The position numbers and the translations under genes are program-made. Positions 16,549 to 25,030 of a stretch of 44,079 bases of DNA are shown in pieces. Source of the stretch: an uncultured Acetatifactor sp. (GTDB lineage: Bacteria; Bacillota; Clostridia; Lachnospirales; Lachnospiraceae). Positions within the stretch are counted from its first letter, which is position 1. Each line of letters begins with the position of its first letter. The DNA is taken from NCBI GenBank assembly GCA_947627535.1, contig CANQWM010000023.1, forward strand, positions 1-44,079, in the 5' to 3' direction. Below the pieces are notes generated by a model. It saw only the letters and a list, made by a program, of their open reading frames with translations. It made no database searches and was not told the origin of the DNA.

Positions 16549-17553
16549 TTAGGCGTTGCGCATACCGCCCACATTGCGAAAGACCTCATCCAAAAACCGC
16601 TGTTTTTCTTTTTCCTGCGCAATCAGTTTTTCCAGTTTCTCCTGATTTCTTCCCGGTATCCATGCCTTTCCGGAATTATAGTAAAAATTGGCTATTTTCC
16701 AGAATTTTTCCGGATACGCCAGCCTGTAATACAAGTCTATCCTGCTTATGGCGGACAGCGGGCTTTTCTTTTCGTAAGTCTCCAGGAGCTCCGTGCCAAG
16801 GGATACAGACCAGTTTCCCTTTTCAAGAAGCTTCCTCATGAGCAGATACAGATCCCTCACCGGACTGTCAGGCAGGCACTTTTCAAAGTTTACAAGAAAC
16901 CATCCGCCGCTTCCCTTTAAAATATTGTGATACTGGTAATCTCCGTGACAGAAGGTGACTGTTTTGTCGTCCCTGACCGCTTCAAACTGACCGCTGTAGC
17001 ACTTCCACTCCTCCGTCACCTCCTGCGCTTTCTCAAGAAAGTAATCAAAGGCGTTCAGAAGACAGATCTCAAACCATGTTTTCTGTCCCTTCTGTTTCAG
17101 ATACTTTCTTACCCGCTTCAGCTCCCGGTTGTGCTTCTCGTATTCCTTTCCCGGCGAAAACGGCGTCGGAAGCCCGGGCGTATCCCCGGGAAGCTCCATG
17201 CACTGATGAAGCTGGGCCAGCAGGCTCACCGCCATACCGCACTCGGCCCGGTCATAAATATTGCACTCTCTTCCCTCCAGCCAGGTTTTCAGGACATATT
17301 CCGTCCCATCCCCATCCCGCACCGATAACGCGCCATCCCTGGCCGGAATAATCCTCTCCGCCCGGACAGAGCCCTCTTCAGAGAGTTTTTTAAGCAGCAG
17401 GTTCTGGAGTTGGATCCTGTCCCCGTTTCCCGTATATTCCTTCAGGATCAGGCACCCCTGATCCGTGTCACACACAATGGCGCCCCGGCCCTTTCTGGTC
17501 CGCTGCACTTCTATCTCATACTGTTCCAGCAACTCAACTGCCCTGTCGTTCAC
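16549..17553 (-). CDS. CotS-family spore coat kinase-like protein
   Basis: 334 aa of the CotS/CotI/YtaA branch of the APH/ChoK kinase fold. The phosphate-binding start is KGRGAIVCDTDQGCLILKEY. The catalytic loop HGDYQYHN (203-210) is intact. The second metal motif, normally hDF/W, reads VNFEKCLPDSPVRDL with Asn222 in place of the usual Asp; other CotS proteins I know of also vary here, so it may not be catalytically dead. The GTG start has GGGGAGG 8 bases upstream. In Bacillus, CotS proteins are spore-coat components. The next gene is a PEGA lipoprotein. Confidence 0.88.
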   Translation of the reverse strand: MNDRAVELLEQYEIEVQRTRKGRGAIVCDTDQGCLILKEYTGNGDRIQLQNLLLKKLSEEGSVRAERIIPARDGALSVRDGDGTEYVLKTWLEGRECNIYDRAECGMAVSLLAQLHQCMELPGDTPGLPTPFSPGKEYEKHNRELKRVRKYLKQKGQKTWFEICLLNAFDYFLEKAQEVTEEWKCYSGQFEAVRDDKTVTFCHGDYQYHNILKGSGGWFLVNFEKCLPDSPVRDLYLLMRKLLEKGNWSVSLGTELLETYEKKSPLSAISRIDLYYRLAYPEKFWKIANFYYNSGKAWIPGRNQEKLEKLIAQEKEKQRFLDEVFRNVGGMRNA

Positions 17554-17634
17554 TTCCGGCCCCTCCCCATCGTTTTGTAACCGTCTTAAAGCCCGGTTCC
17601 TAACCTATCTTATGAGGGGATTCAGGAAAGTATG

Positions 17635-18999
17635 TTACCCTTGAGAAAGCATTTCTTCCGCCCTGGCGAGCAGAAATTCTCTGGAGTTGCGCTCCGGCTC
17701 CTCCAGTACAAGTTCCAGCAGTTTTTGAAGCGTCTCGCCCAGCTTACGTCCGGGATCCATACCAAGCCCGATCAGGTCCGCGCCCGACACAGCCAGTGTC
17801 CGTAAAGACACGCACTGCTTTTCCTCCAAAAGCTTTTGGTACAGCTTCTGCCATCGCTCCAGACCGGAAAGCTTTTCCCGGCGCATATAATCGCTTTGCG
17901 CCATGATATCAGCCCGCTTCACCAAAAATATTCCGGGGAAAGCGTCCTCACCGATCTGGTTCACAGCGTGCCTCAGGAAACGCATATCAGGCTCCTGACC
18001 GTTTCCGTAATCGTGATAGAGTACCAGCTTACAAACCCTTCCCACTGTGTCATTGTCAAATTTCAGACGCCTCAGGATCTGTCCGGTCATTTCCGCCCCC
18101 ACTCCTGCATGGCCGTGAAAATGAGTCATTCCGTCCTCATCCACCGTCAGCGCGGCGGGTTTTCCTATATCGTGAAACAGCACTGCCAGACGCAGGATCC
18201 TGTCCGGCTCTACCTCCGTCAGGGCGTGCAAGGTATGTTCTCCCACACTGAAACAATGATGGGGGTGATTCTGTTCCGTCTCCATGATCCGGTCAAACTC
18301 GGGAAGAAATACGGCAGTCATACCGAAATCGTAAGCCATTTTCAGAAATTCCGGATGGGGGGATGTCATCAGCTTAACCAGCTCCGCCTGAATCCGTTCC
18401 GCGCTAATCTGTCTCAGGCCTGGCGCCAGCCTCCCGATGGCGTCTCCCGTACTTTCCTCGATCCGGTAACCCAGCTGAGCGGCAAACCGCACCGCCCGAA
18501 GCATACGCAGGGCATCCTCCCCGAATCTCTGCTTCGGATCCCCCACACAGCGCACTATCCTCTCCTGAATGTCGTTTCTGCCGCCGAAAAGATCCACGAG
18601 ACCGTTTTCGTCGTTGTAAGCCATCGCGTTGATCGTCAGGTCCCGGCGTTTTAAGTCCTCTTCCAGACTGGGGGTAAAGATCACCTCTCTGGGATGTCTG
18701 CCGTCCAGATACTCGCCGTCAATACGGTAGGTCGTGACCTCAAAACCTTCCTTCCCCAGAAGCACCGTGACGGTTCCGTGCTTCAGGCCGGTGTCAACGG
18801 TTCTGGAAAAAAGCGCCTTGACCTGCTCCGGTCTTGCGGAGGTGGTAATATCCCAGTCCTGGGGTGTGCGGCCCAGAATGGAATCCCTGACGCAGCCTCC
18901 TACAGCGTAGGCTTCGAATCCCGCCGCCGTAATCTTGTCTATAATAAATTTCACCTTATCCGGCATCCGGATCCTGATAACGCCCACCTCCTGACACAT
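17635..18999 (-). CDS. cca: CCA tRNA nucleotidyltransferase
   Basis: 454 aa (443 if MPDKV at 18966 is the start); adds CCA to tRNA 3' ends. Class II features are the nucleotidyl-transferase motif GGCVRD followed by DWDITTSA (metal Asp pair), the RRDLTINAMAY flexible-loop motif, the ERIRCVGDPKQRFGEDALRMLRAVRFAAQL head-neck region, and a C-terminal HD-type domain with HTLHAL..VLFHDIGKP. The tRNA genes here lack encoded CCA, consistent with the need for this enzyme. Upstream AGGAGG fits neither start ideally. Confidence 0.95.
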   Translation of the reverse strand: MCQEVGVIRIRMPDKVKFIIDKITAAGFEAYAVGGCVRDSILGRTPQDWDITTSARPEQVKALFSRTVDTGLKHGTVTVLLGKEGFEVTTYRIDGEYLDGRHPREVIFTPSLEEDLKRRDLTINAMAYNDENGLVDLFGGRNDIQERIVRCVGDPKQRFGEDALRMLRAVRFAAQLGYRIEESTGDAIGRLAPGLRQISAERIQAELVKLMTSPHPEFLKMAYDFGMTAVFLPEFDRIMETEQNHPHHCFSVGEHTLHALTEVEPDRILRLAVLFHDIGKPAALTVDEDGMTHFHGHAGVGAEMTGQILRRLKFDNDTVGRVCKLVLYHDYGNGQEPDMRFLRHAVNQIGEDAFPGIFLVKRADIMAQSDYMRREKLSGLERWQKLYQKLLEEKQCVSLRTLAVSGADLIGLGMDPGRKLGETLQKLLELVLEEPERNSREFLLARAEEMLSQG

Positions 19000-19013
19000 A
19001 TGTCATATTCCCT

Positions 19014-19808
19014 TTAAGGAAAAAATCTTCTGATTACCTCGACAACCCCGTCTTCATCATTGGTGGAGGTCACATAGTCCGCGGCTTCCTTCACCGCCGG
19101 CTGGGCGTTCCCCATTGCCACGCCGACTCCGGCATATTGGATCATCGCAATATCATTAAAGCCGTCGCCGCAGCAGACCATGTTCTCCCGTTTTATCGCA
19201 AGCGCCTCCAGGATCCGCTCAAGGGCGGCAGCTTTCGTCACATTCTGAGGCATGATCTCTATAAAATAGGGCTCCGAACGGTAAATACTCGCCACATCCC
19301 CAAGCCTGGCCTTTAGCTCCCTTTCAAAAACCTCCGCCTCCTTTGGCGGCGCGGTCATCAGACATTTCGGAATAGAAAAATCTACAAAATCAAGAAAATT
19401 CTCCACATGCCTCACAGGAAGCCCATTGATGCGCGCTTCCGTCTCCACATATTCATCCATGGGAAATGCGGAAATGACCTGTTCGCCGAGATAGGTAATC
19501 AGGCCGCAGCTATTTTCTTCCGCAAACTTATAGAGCCTGGGAAGAAGCGTCAGGGGCAGAAATCTCTGGTAGATGACCTCCCCGGTGCGGCATTCCATGA
19601 TATGGGCTCCGTTGAAGGACAGCAGATAACCTCCGTACCGCTCCAGCTCCAGCTCTTCTTCATATCTGCGCATACCCGGCGTAGGGCGCCCTGATGCCAG
19701 CACTACCCTGTGTCCCCGCAGCAGAAGCTTTTGTATGGCTTCCTTTGTAGCTGCTGTAATCTCTTTCCTTGAATTTGTCAGTGTGCCGTCAATATCCAGC
19801 ACCAGCAT
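19014..19808 (-). CDS. Cof-type HAD-IIB phosphatase
   Basis: 264 aa. Motif I is LDIDGTLTNS at the N-terminus (nucleophile Asp5), motif II VLASGRP, and motif IV CCGDGFNDIAMI near the C-terminus, followed by VAMGNAQPAVKEAADYVT. This is the Cof/YkrA/YidA group, whose members hydrolyse sugar phosphates or FMN; the substrate here is unknown. I chose the ATG giving MLVLDIDGT because GGAG lies five bases upstream. An ATG eight codons further up (19832) has only a weak site. It lies 14 bases ahead of cca. Confidence 0.9.
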   Translation of the reverse strand: MLVLDIDGTLTNSRKEITAATKEAIQKLLLRGHRVVLASGRPTPGMRRYEEELELERYGGYLLSFNGAHIMECRTGEVIYQRFLPLTLLPRLYKFAEENSCGLITYLGEQVISAFPMDEYVETEARINGLPVRHVENFLDFVDFSIPKCLMTAPPKEAEVFERELKARLGDVASIYRSEPYFIEIMPQNVTKAAALERILEALAIKRENMVCCGDGFNDIAMIQYAGVGVAMGNAQPAVKEAADYVTSTNDEDGVVEVIRRFFP

Positions 19809-19846
19809 CTTTTCTCCGCCAATGTTCTCCATATCGTCTCTCTTTC

Positions 19847-19874
19847 AAAAAGGCGGTGAGAATCTCCCACCGCC
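19847..19874 (-). terminator. Terminator of the PrsA-like gene
   Basis: Stem GGCGGTG...CACCGCC with extra A-T/G-C pairs, followed by TTTTTG on the minus strand, 28 bases past the foldase stop and 40 bases ahead of the HAD start. Confidence 0.8.
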
Positions 19875-19901
19875 ATGCGCTGCTTTTCGGGTGATGACTG
19901 C

Positions 19902-21578
19902 TCATTCCGCAGAGGAATCCGATGTGCCTTCCCCGGAGGCGTTATCGCTTTCCTGTGCTGCATCCTCCCCGGAGCCGTCACCGCTGCCTTCTGACGCATC
20001 CTCCCCGGAACCGTCACCGCTGCCTTGCGACCCATCCTCCCCGGAGCTGCTTTCCGCAGCCGCCGATTCCTGCTGGGCTTCCACTTCCAGATACCGCAGA
20101 TTGTGATGAGGATCCTGAACCGTCATGTTTTCGGTCAGCGCGGTCACATAATCCGACTTGAAATTATTGATCAGCGTATCTCTGATATCCACCTTCCAGA
20201 CAGGTTCGCCGGCGCTGATATAATAAAAGATATATGTGACGGCAGCAGACGGAGAAGCAATCACCGAAGTATCGCCGCTCTTACGGGCTCCATCCGTCAG
20301 CCAGGAGGAAACCTCGTCCTCCAGAAGTCTGGGATCCACTCCCTCCAGCAGACCGGCTTCCACATCCATCAACAAACCATCATTATATTTGTCAGCCAGA
20401 GCGGCAAAACTCTCCTCTGTCGCTTCGCCTGCCTTCCACTCGTCCAGGATCTCCTGCCCGTTATCGTCCTCCGTCACAATAACCCGCACATTTGCGGAAA
20501 CGGTAGGATCCACATAACGATCATCAAAAGATAGTACATAATAACAATGGGCAGCTGTATTTTCAAGGACAGTCGTGTCACCCTTCTTTCTGCCGCTGTC
20601 GGAAAGCCACTCCAAAATCGTATAACTTACGCTGGTCAGCTGCACATTGGTATACGCCTCACCCTCCGATCCTACCGTGTCGAGGAGACTGTCCGCCTCT
20701 TTTTTTGCAATCAGCATCGCAGCGTCAATCTCAGCTTGGGAGGGCTCATAGGTTTCCTGCGCGTCTTCGGAATCCGTACCTTCGGTCTCCTCCACGGGAT
20801 CCGCAAGCTCCGTAGGCTCCGTGGGAAGCTCCGCATTAACCGTAATCATATGGTAATCTACACAGTCGTAATCGTCCCTGTTTTCCTCATAATAGGTCTG
20901 AATATCCTCATCGGAGGGAGCGTTGCTCTCCGCCACAGAGTCCAGATATGCACTGATCCTCAGATCTCCCCTGATGTCGTCTTCCACCCTTTTCATCGTG
21001 GCGTAAGGACCATAAAACTCCTTCACATGTTCTTCAAAGGAATGTCCCTCCGCCTGGGCAGCCTGCCGCAGGCTTTCCACAAAATGTTCATATTCCTCCG
21101 ACTCATCATAGGTAAAGCCCGCTGCCTCCATATCCCGCTTCACCGCTATGCTGGATTTCAGGTTATTGACTGCCAGCTCATCAAAATAATCCTTCCAGCT
21201 AAGCGTTTCGGAATACATCTGAGTGGACAGATCACCTTCCAGATTCAGCCCCATCAGGCTCAACAGATAACCGTTTACGGATACATAATTATTCAGAGCC
21301 GTATAATAGTTGTAATCAAATTCCACCCTTGGCACCTTTTCGCCGTCCACGATCACATAAGTACCGTGAACCGTCAGCCAGGAACGGATCGGAAAAGAAA
21401 GCACCAGACAAATCAGTCCGATCAGGACCAGCACACCCACCGCGGTTGCGATCTTCTTTTCCCGCTCTTCCTTTTTCTTCTGCTCCTGCCGGCGCTTTAC
21501 CTTCAGGTCATATCTGGTAAGTACAGGCTCCTGTACTCCCTCTGTATTTTTCTGTTTCTTTTTTTCACTGTCGGACAT
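19902..21578 (-). CDS. Membrane-anchored peptidylprolyl isomerase-like (PrsA/SurA-type) foldase
   Basis: 558 aa. A basic cytoplasmic N-terminus (about 1-43) is followed by one TM helix (about 44-65). A large extracellular region then starts HGTYVIVDGEKVPRVEFDYNYYTALN, the SurA/PrsA-type chaperone start, and continues with parvulin-like segments (FAALADKYNDG and the second GARKSGDTSV copy). The C-terminal ~50 residues are a low-complexity Gly/Ser/Asp/Glu tail coded by a 36-bp minisatellite. Such proteins fold exported proteins at the membrane surface. Own promoter and terminator. Confidence 0.85.
   Translation of the reverse strand: MSDSEKKKQKNTEGVQEPVLTRYDLKVKRRQEQKKKEEREKKIATAVGVLVLIGLICLVLSFPIRSWLTVHGTYVIVDGEKVPRVEFDYNYYTALNNYVSVNGYLLSLMGLNLEGDLSTQMYSETLSWKDYFDELAVNNLKSSIAVKRDMEAAGFTYDESEEYEHFVESLRQAAQAEGHSFEEHVKEFYGPYATMKRVEDDIRGDLRISAYLDSVAESNAPSDEDIQTYYEENRDDYDCVDYHMITVNAELPTEPTELADPVEETEGTDSEDAQETYEPSQAEIDAAMLIAKKEADSLLDTVGSEGEAYTNVQLTSVSYTILEWLSDSGRKKGDTTVLENTAAHCYYVLSFDDRYVDPTVSANVRVIVTEDDNGQEILDEWKAGEATEESFAALADKYNDGLLMDVEAGLLEGVDPRLLEDEVSSWLTDGARKSGDTSVIASPSAAVTYIFYYISAGEPVWKVDIRDTLINNFKSDYVTALTENMTVQDPHHNLRYLEVEAQQESAAAESSSGEDGSQGSGDGSGEDASEGSGDGSGEDAAQESDNASGEGTSDSSAE
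19961..20045 (-). repeat. 36-bp minisatellite in the foldase tail
   Basis: CATCCTCCCCGGA recurs at 19961, 19997 and 20033 with a 36-bp period. The coded unit is a 12-residue Gly-Ser-Gly-Asp/Glu-Asp repeat. In-frame units mean copy changes only alter tail length. Confidence 0.8.
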
Positions 21579-21762
21579 TGTACTGTCTCCTTCTTAAAAA
21601 ATTGACACAGCTATACGAGGCTTCGCCTTTTACAACTGTCCTGCCTATTTTACAGTATTTTTTCGGAAATGGAAAGCTCTTTCACATATTTTTCAGTTTT
21701 TTCATGATGTTTTTTCCCTTAAACCGCTGTGCTCTGTTATAAATCAACTGTAACTACAAAGG

Positions 21763-21791
21763 AGTATACCACATTTCCGCGGTCCTGTCAG
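21763..21791 (-). promoter_or_regulatory. Promoter of the PrsA-like gene
   Basis: -35 CTGACA, 17-bp spacer, extended -10 TGG-TATACT on the minus strand. The leader is about 180 nt. Confidence 0.65.
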
Positions 21792-21830
21792 TCACCCCGA
21801 GGGAAAATGAAAGGCATAAAAAGTTGAAGA

Positions 21831-21855
21831 AGCCGGAATGCAACGCATTCCGGCT
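21831..21855 (-). terminator. Terminator of tRNA-Ala
   Basis: Perfect inverted repeat AGCCGGAATGC/GCATTCCGGCT with a 3-nt loop, six bases past the tRNA 3' end, followed by TTCTTCAACTTTTT on the minus strand. Confidence 0.75.
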
Positions 21856-21861
21856 CTGGAA

Positions 21862-21934
21862 TGGAGATAGCGAGACTCGAACTCGTGACCTATACGTTGC
21901 GAACGTATCGCTCTCCCAACTGAGCTATATCCCC
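21862..21934 (-). tRNA. tRNA-Ala (anticodon CGC)
   Basis: 73 nt. The acceptor GGGGATA pairs with TATCTCC, including the G3-U70 wobble that marks tRNA-Ala. The anticodon stem ATACG/CGTAT holds loop TTCGCAA, anticodon CGC, which reads GCG. CCA is not encoded. Confidence 0.95.
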
Positions 21935-21979
21935 ATGGCATATGTGAAAGGTATGACACGTTTCCTTTCCGTTTATTAC

Positions 21980-22007
21980 ATTATAGCATAATCTGTCTGA
22001 ATTGCAA
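21980..22007 (-). promoter_or_regulatory. Promoter of tRNA-Ala
   Basis: -35 TTGCAA, 16-bp spacer, extended -10 TGC-TATAAT on the minus strand, 45 bases upstream of the tRNA. Confidence 0.65.
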
Positions 22008-22035
22008 GAACTGACTTTTCTGTCTTTTCAAAGTA

Positions 22036-22044
22036 TGTTATAAT
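22036..22044 (+). promoter_or_regulatory. Extended -10 of the 216-aa gene
   Basis: TGT-TATAAT on the plus strand, 48 bases before the ATG. No convincing -35 is visible. Confidence 0.5.
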
Positions 22045-22091
22045 CACAGAAACGCAGTCATGACAAAACAATTTCAAGGAGGAAACATACC

Positions 22092-22742
22092 ATGTTTAAA
22101 CGCCTGAAAAGGAAAGCCATTCAGTCCATCGCCGCCGGAAGCGTTATCCGGATCGTCATCGGCGCTGTCATGATGGCTTTTACAGCGGTTCCGGCCCTTC
22201 GCAGCCATCCCGTTTCCATCCTGCTTTTCATTGGCGGCCTTGGGCTGATCCTCTGGGGCATAATCCGGATCTTGAGAGCCGCCACAGGCGCCACCTTAAA
22301 GGGACTGAAGCATACCATAGCGGCCGCAGGATACACGGAAGCCGCCGCAGAAGCGGACTATGCCGCCGCGGCCTGTTTTGAAAAAAGCGAGGATATCCGG
22401 ATCGGAAAACTGTTTACCTATTATAGAAAAGGCGCCGTCCCCGGCGCCATTCCCAATGACAAAATACTTTGGGCTTATCAGTCCACAACCACTCACCGCT
22501 CCAACGGCATTAAAACCGGCAGCAGCTATAACCTTATCCTTTATCGGGAAGACGCCGAAAACTGCATCACCTTCCCCGTTTGCGACGAAAATACCGCGCG
22601 GGAAATGCTGCGCACAATTGATGAGACCATGCCCTGGGTCGTGGTAGGATATACGAATGACCTGAAAAAAATGTTTCTCAAACACCGCGACCGATTTCTG
22701 GAACTGCGATATCACCAAATACCCCACGGAAACAACGACTAA
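22092..22742 (+). CDS. Membrane protein of unknown function, 216 aa
   Basis: The only clear plus-strand gene. AAGGAGG lies eight bases before the ATG. Two TM helices (about 20-36 and 42-60) are followed by a soluble C-terminal domain with many Ala and conserved-looking aromatic/charged segments (IRIGKLFTYYRKGAVPGAIP, ILWAYQSTTTHRS). No named family is recognised; a PH-like or regulatory domain facing the cytoplasm is a guess. Its stop codon overlaps the leuA stop by three bases, so the two genes converge with no room for a terminator. Confidence 0.75.
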   Translation: MFKRLKRKAIQSIAAGSVIRIVIGAVMMAFTAVPALRSHPVSILLFIGGLGLILWGIIRILRAATGATLKGLKHTIAAAGYTEAAAEADYAAAACFEKSEDIRIGKLFTYYRKGAVPGAIPNDKILWAYQSTTTHRSNGIKTGSSYNLILYREDAENCITFPVCDENTAREMLRTIDETMPWVVVGYTNDLKKMFLKHRDRFLELRYHQIPHGNND

Positions 22743-24772
22743 CCGTTCTGCTGTTTCCGGTACTGCACCGGCGTCATCCCGTAGCTTTTCCTGAACAGCC
22801 GGTTAAAATGCTCCACATTTTCATAGCCCACTTCCGCGGCTATTGTCTCTACCGTCTTATTTGTCTGTTTCAGGAGAGAGCGGGCTTTTTTCATCCGCTC
22901 TTTTTTAACAACTTCCTGAAACGTGACGCCTGCCTTCTCCCGGATGTACTTGGAAAGATAGGGCTTCGAGAGGTGAAACGCCTCCGAAAGGCTCTCCAGC
23001 GTCACGTTCTCATAATCGTTCTGAATATAGCTTATGATCTCCACGATCCGCTCTTCCCGGCCCACAGTGATATGCTGTTCGGCCGTCAGCTTGTTCACAG
23101 CGGAAGCCAGCGCGGCGATGGACGCCTTGATAATGTCCTCGTCTACACCCACACCCCAGTAAAACCGGCCGTCCTGAACGATACCCACATAGGACGCCGC
23201 CTTAGAGCTTGATCCTTTTGAAATGGCATGTTCCTCATAAACCGACAGTTCATAGCTGATGCCAAAGAAAACCTTCAGGCAGTTGCTGACCGCATCGAGA
23301 CGACCGTTGCCCTGGCTGCGGATCACCCTTTTCTCGCCGTTCTGCTCTATGGTGACCTCCGCCTGGATCCCGCGCTCCTGCTTAAAATGGCATTCCGGAA
23401 TGCGGAACACGCTGCGGGGACTGATATAATTTTCTTCAAAGATATCATAGATCTCTCTGGGGGCAAGCTCCTGATGGCGTCTGTCTGACACGCCCTTCAC
23501 AAGATAGCCTACTTCCTCCTTCATGGCCGCAGGCAGCGAGAATCCGAACTGCTGCTTTAACACGAACGCCACGCCACCCTTTCCGGAGACGCTGTTGATC
23601 CGGATCACATCGGACTCGTATTCTCTCCCCACATCCGCAGGATCAATGGGAAGATAGGGCACATCCCAGCGCTTTCCGCTCTTTCCCTCCTTCAGCCACG
23701 CCATGCCCTTGCTGATGGCGTCCTGATGGGAGCCTGAAAAGGCGGTAAACACCAGATCTCCCGCATAAGGGGTTCTCTCGTGGACCTTCAGACCGGTAAA
23801 CCGCTCATACGCCTCCCGGATTTTCATGATATGGGAAAAATCCAGACCGCTGTCCACGCCGTGGCACATCATGTTCAGCGCCAGCGTCACAATATCCACA
23901 TTTCCCGTGCGTTCGCCGTTTCCGAAAAGCGTCCCCTCCACGCGGTCCGCCCCGGCCAGAACGCCAAACTCCGCGTCGCTGATACCGCAGCCACGGTCGT
24001 TGTGGGGATGGACGCTGAGCACAACGCTGTCCCTGTATTTCAGATGCTTATGCATATATTCCACCTGGCAGGCAAACACATGAGGCATTGCGACCTGTAC
24101 CGTCGTGGGAAGATTGATGATCGCCTTGCGCTCCGGAGTCGGTTTCCACACATCCAGCACCGCGTTGCAGACCTCCAGCGCATACTCCACCTCCGTCTGG
24201 GAAAAGCTCTCTGGGCTGTACTCGAAGGTAAAGTTGCCCTCCGTCCGCTCCGCCAGCCTGCGAAGCAGATCGGCGCCGTCCACGGCAAGCTTTTTAATCG
24301 CTTCCTTATCTTTTCGAAAGACCTGTTCCCGCTGTTCCACAGAGGTGGAATTGTACAAATGGATCACCGCGTGGGGCGCGCCCTCCACGGCTTCAAAGGT
24401 CTTGCGGATAATATGCTCCCTGGCCTGGGTCAGCACCTGGATGGTCACGTCGTCCGGTATCATATTCCGCTCGATCAGCGCGCGGATAAAATTGTATTCT
24501 GTGTCCGAGGAAGCCGGGAAGCCGACCTCGATCTCCTTAAACCCGATCTCCACAAGAAGCTGAAAAAACTCCAGCTTTTCTTCCAGGCTCATGGGATCGA
24601 TCAACGCTTGATTGCCGTCCCTTAAGTCGACACTGCACCAGATGGGAGGCCTGTCAATACAGTCTTTCTTCACCCAGTCGTATGTAACCTCCGGGGGCAT
24701 ATGGTAAGTCTTGCCGTACTTTTGGGCAATCTCAGCTGATCTCGCGGCATTCTTTGCTTTTTCCGTGCTCAT
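22739..24772 (-). CDS. leuA: 2-isopropylmalate synthase fused to an AraC-type DNA-binding domain
   Basis: 677 aa. Residues 1-560 are a complete type 2 LeuA: catalytic start DLRDGNQAL (49-57), metal ligands HPHNDRG (255-261), GNGERTGN (284-291), and the C-terminal LeuA dimer/leucine-binding domain (about 430-560). LeuA condenses acetyl-CoA with 2-oxoisovalerate, the first step of leucine synthesis, and leucine inhibits it through that domain. Residues 575-675 are a full AraC domain with both helix-turn-helix units (LESLSEAFHLSKPYLSKYIREKAG and VETIAAEVGYENVEHFNRLFRKSYG). The frame is continuous across the junction (about 561-575). The start ATG has GGAGAT upstream. It is flanked by unrelated genes. 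Confidence 0.95.
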   Translation of the reverse strand: MSTEKAKNAARSAEIAQKYGKTYHMPPEVTYDWVKKDCIDRPPIWCSVDLRDGNQALIDPMSLEEKLEFFQLLVEIGFKEIEVGFPASSDTEYNFIRALIERNMIPDDVTIQVLTQAREHIIRKTFEAVEGAPHAVIHLYNSTSVEQREQVFRKDKEAIKKLAVDGADLLRRLAERTEGNFTFEYSPESFSQTEVEYALEVCNAVLDVWKPTPERKAIINLPTTVQVAMPHVFACQVEYMHKHLKYRDSVVLSVHPHNDRGCGISDAEFGVLAGADRVEGTLFGNGERTGNVDIVTLALNMMCHGVDSGLDFSHIMKIREAYERFTGLKVHERTPYAGDLVFTAFSGSHQDAISKGMAWLKEGKSGKRWDVPYLPIDPADVGREYESDVIRINSVSGKGGVAFVLKQQFGFSLPAAMKEEVGYLVKGVSDRRHQELAPREIYDIFEENYISPRSVFRIPECHFKQERGIQAEVTIEQNGEKRVIRSQGNGRLDAVSNCLKVFFGISYELSVYEEHAISKGSSSKAASYVGIVQDGRFYWGVGVDEDIIKASIAALASAVNKLTAEQHITVGREERIVEIISYIQNDYENVTLESLSEAFHLSKPYLSKYIREKAGVTFQEVVKKERMKKARSLLKQTNKTVETIAAEVGYENVEHFNRLFRKSYGMTPVQYRKQQNG

Positions 24773-24886
24773 ATCTCCTCTTTCTGCCGCCCGTACCTCG
24801 AAAGGTTCCGGACAGCCCCTGTCTCCTTTTTTGCACCGGTATCGCTCCGTGCCGGATTATGGTATCACAGATTTTTATGCCGCACA

Positions 24887-24941
24887 ATGATAAATTTTAT
24901 CTTATTACTTGATTTTTTATAACTATGCTTGTATGATAAAT
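24887..24941 (-). promoter_or_regulatory. Paired ATTTATCAT direct repeats upstream of leuA
   Basis: ATTTATCAT occurs twice on the minus strand (24941-24933 and 24895-24887), 46 bp apart, in the AT-rich region about 115-170 bases before the leuA start. The nearer copy abuts TTGTGC, a possible -35. Paired sites beside a -35 are typical of AraC-type activators; this is an inference from position only. Confidence 0.35.
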
Positions 24942-25030
24942 CGCTTAATCATGCTGTTTTTTGTTGCTGTTTATTGATTTAATTTATTTTTTAAATTGAC
25001 CTTGCCTGTTATTACCTTTTGGGAAATTAT

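Noticed and set aside
24773..25030. Possible T-box or leucine-responsive leader upstream of leuA
   Set aside because: No T-box core (AGGGTGGNACCGCG) and no convincing terminator pair; only weak hairpins in an AT-rich stretch.
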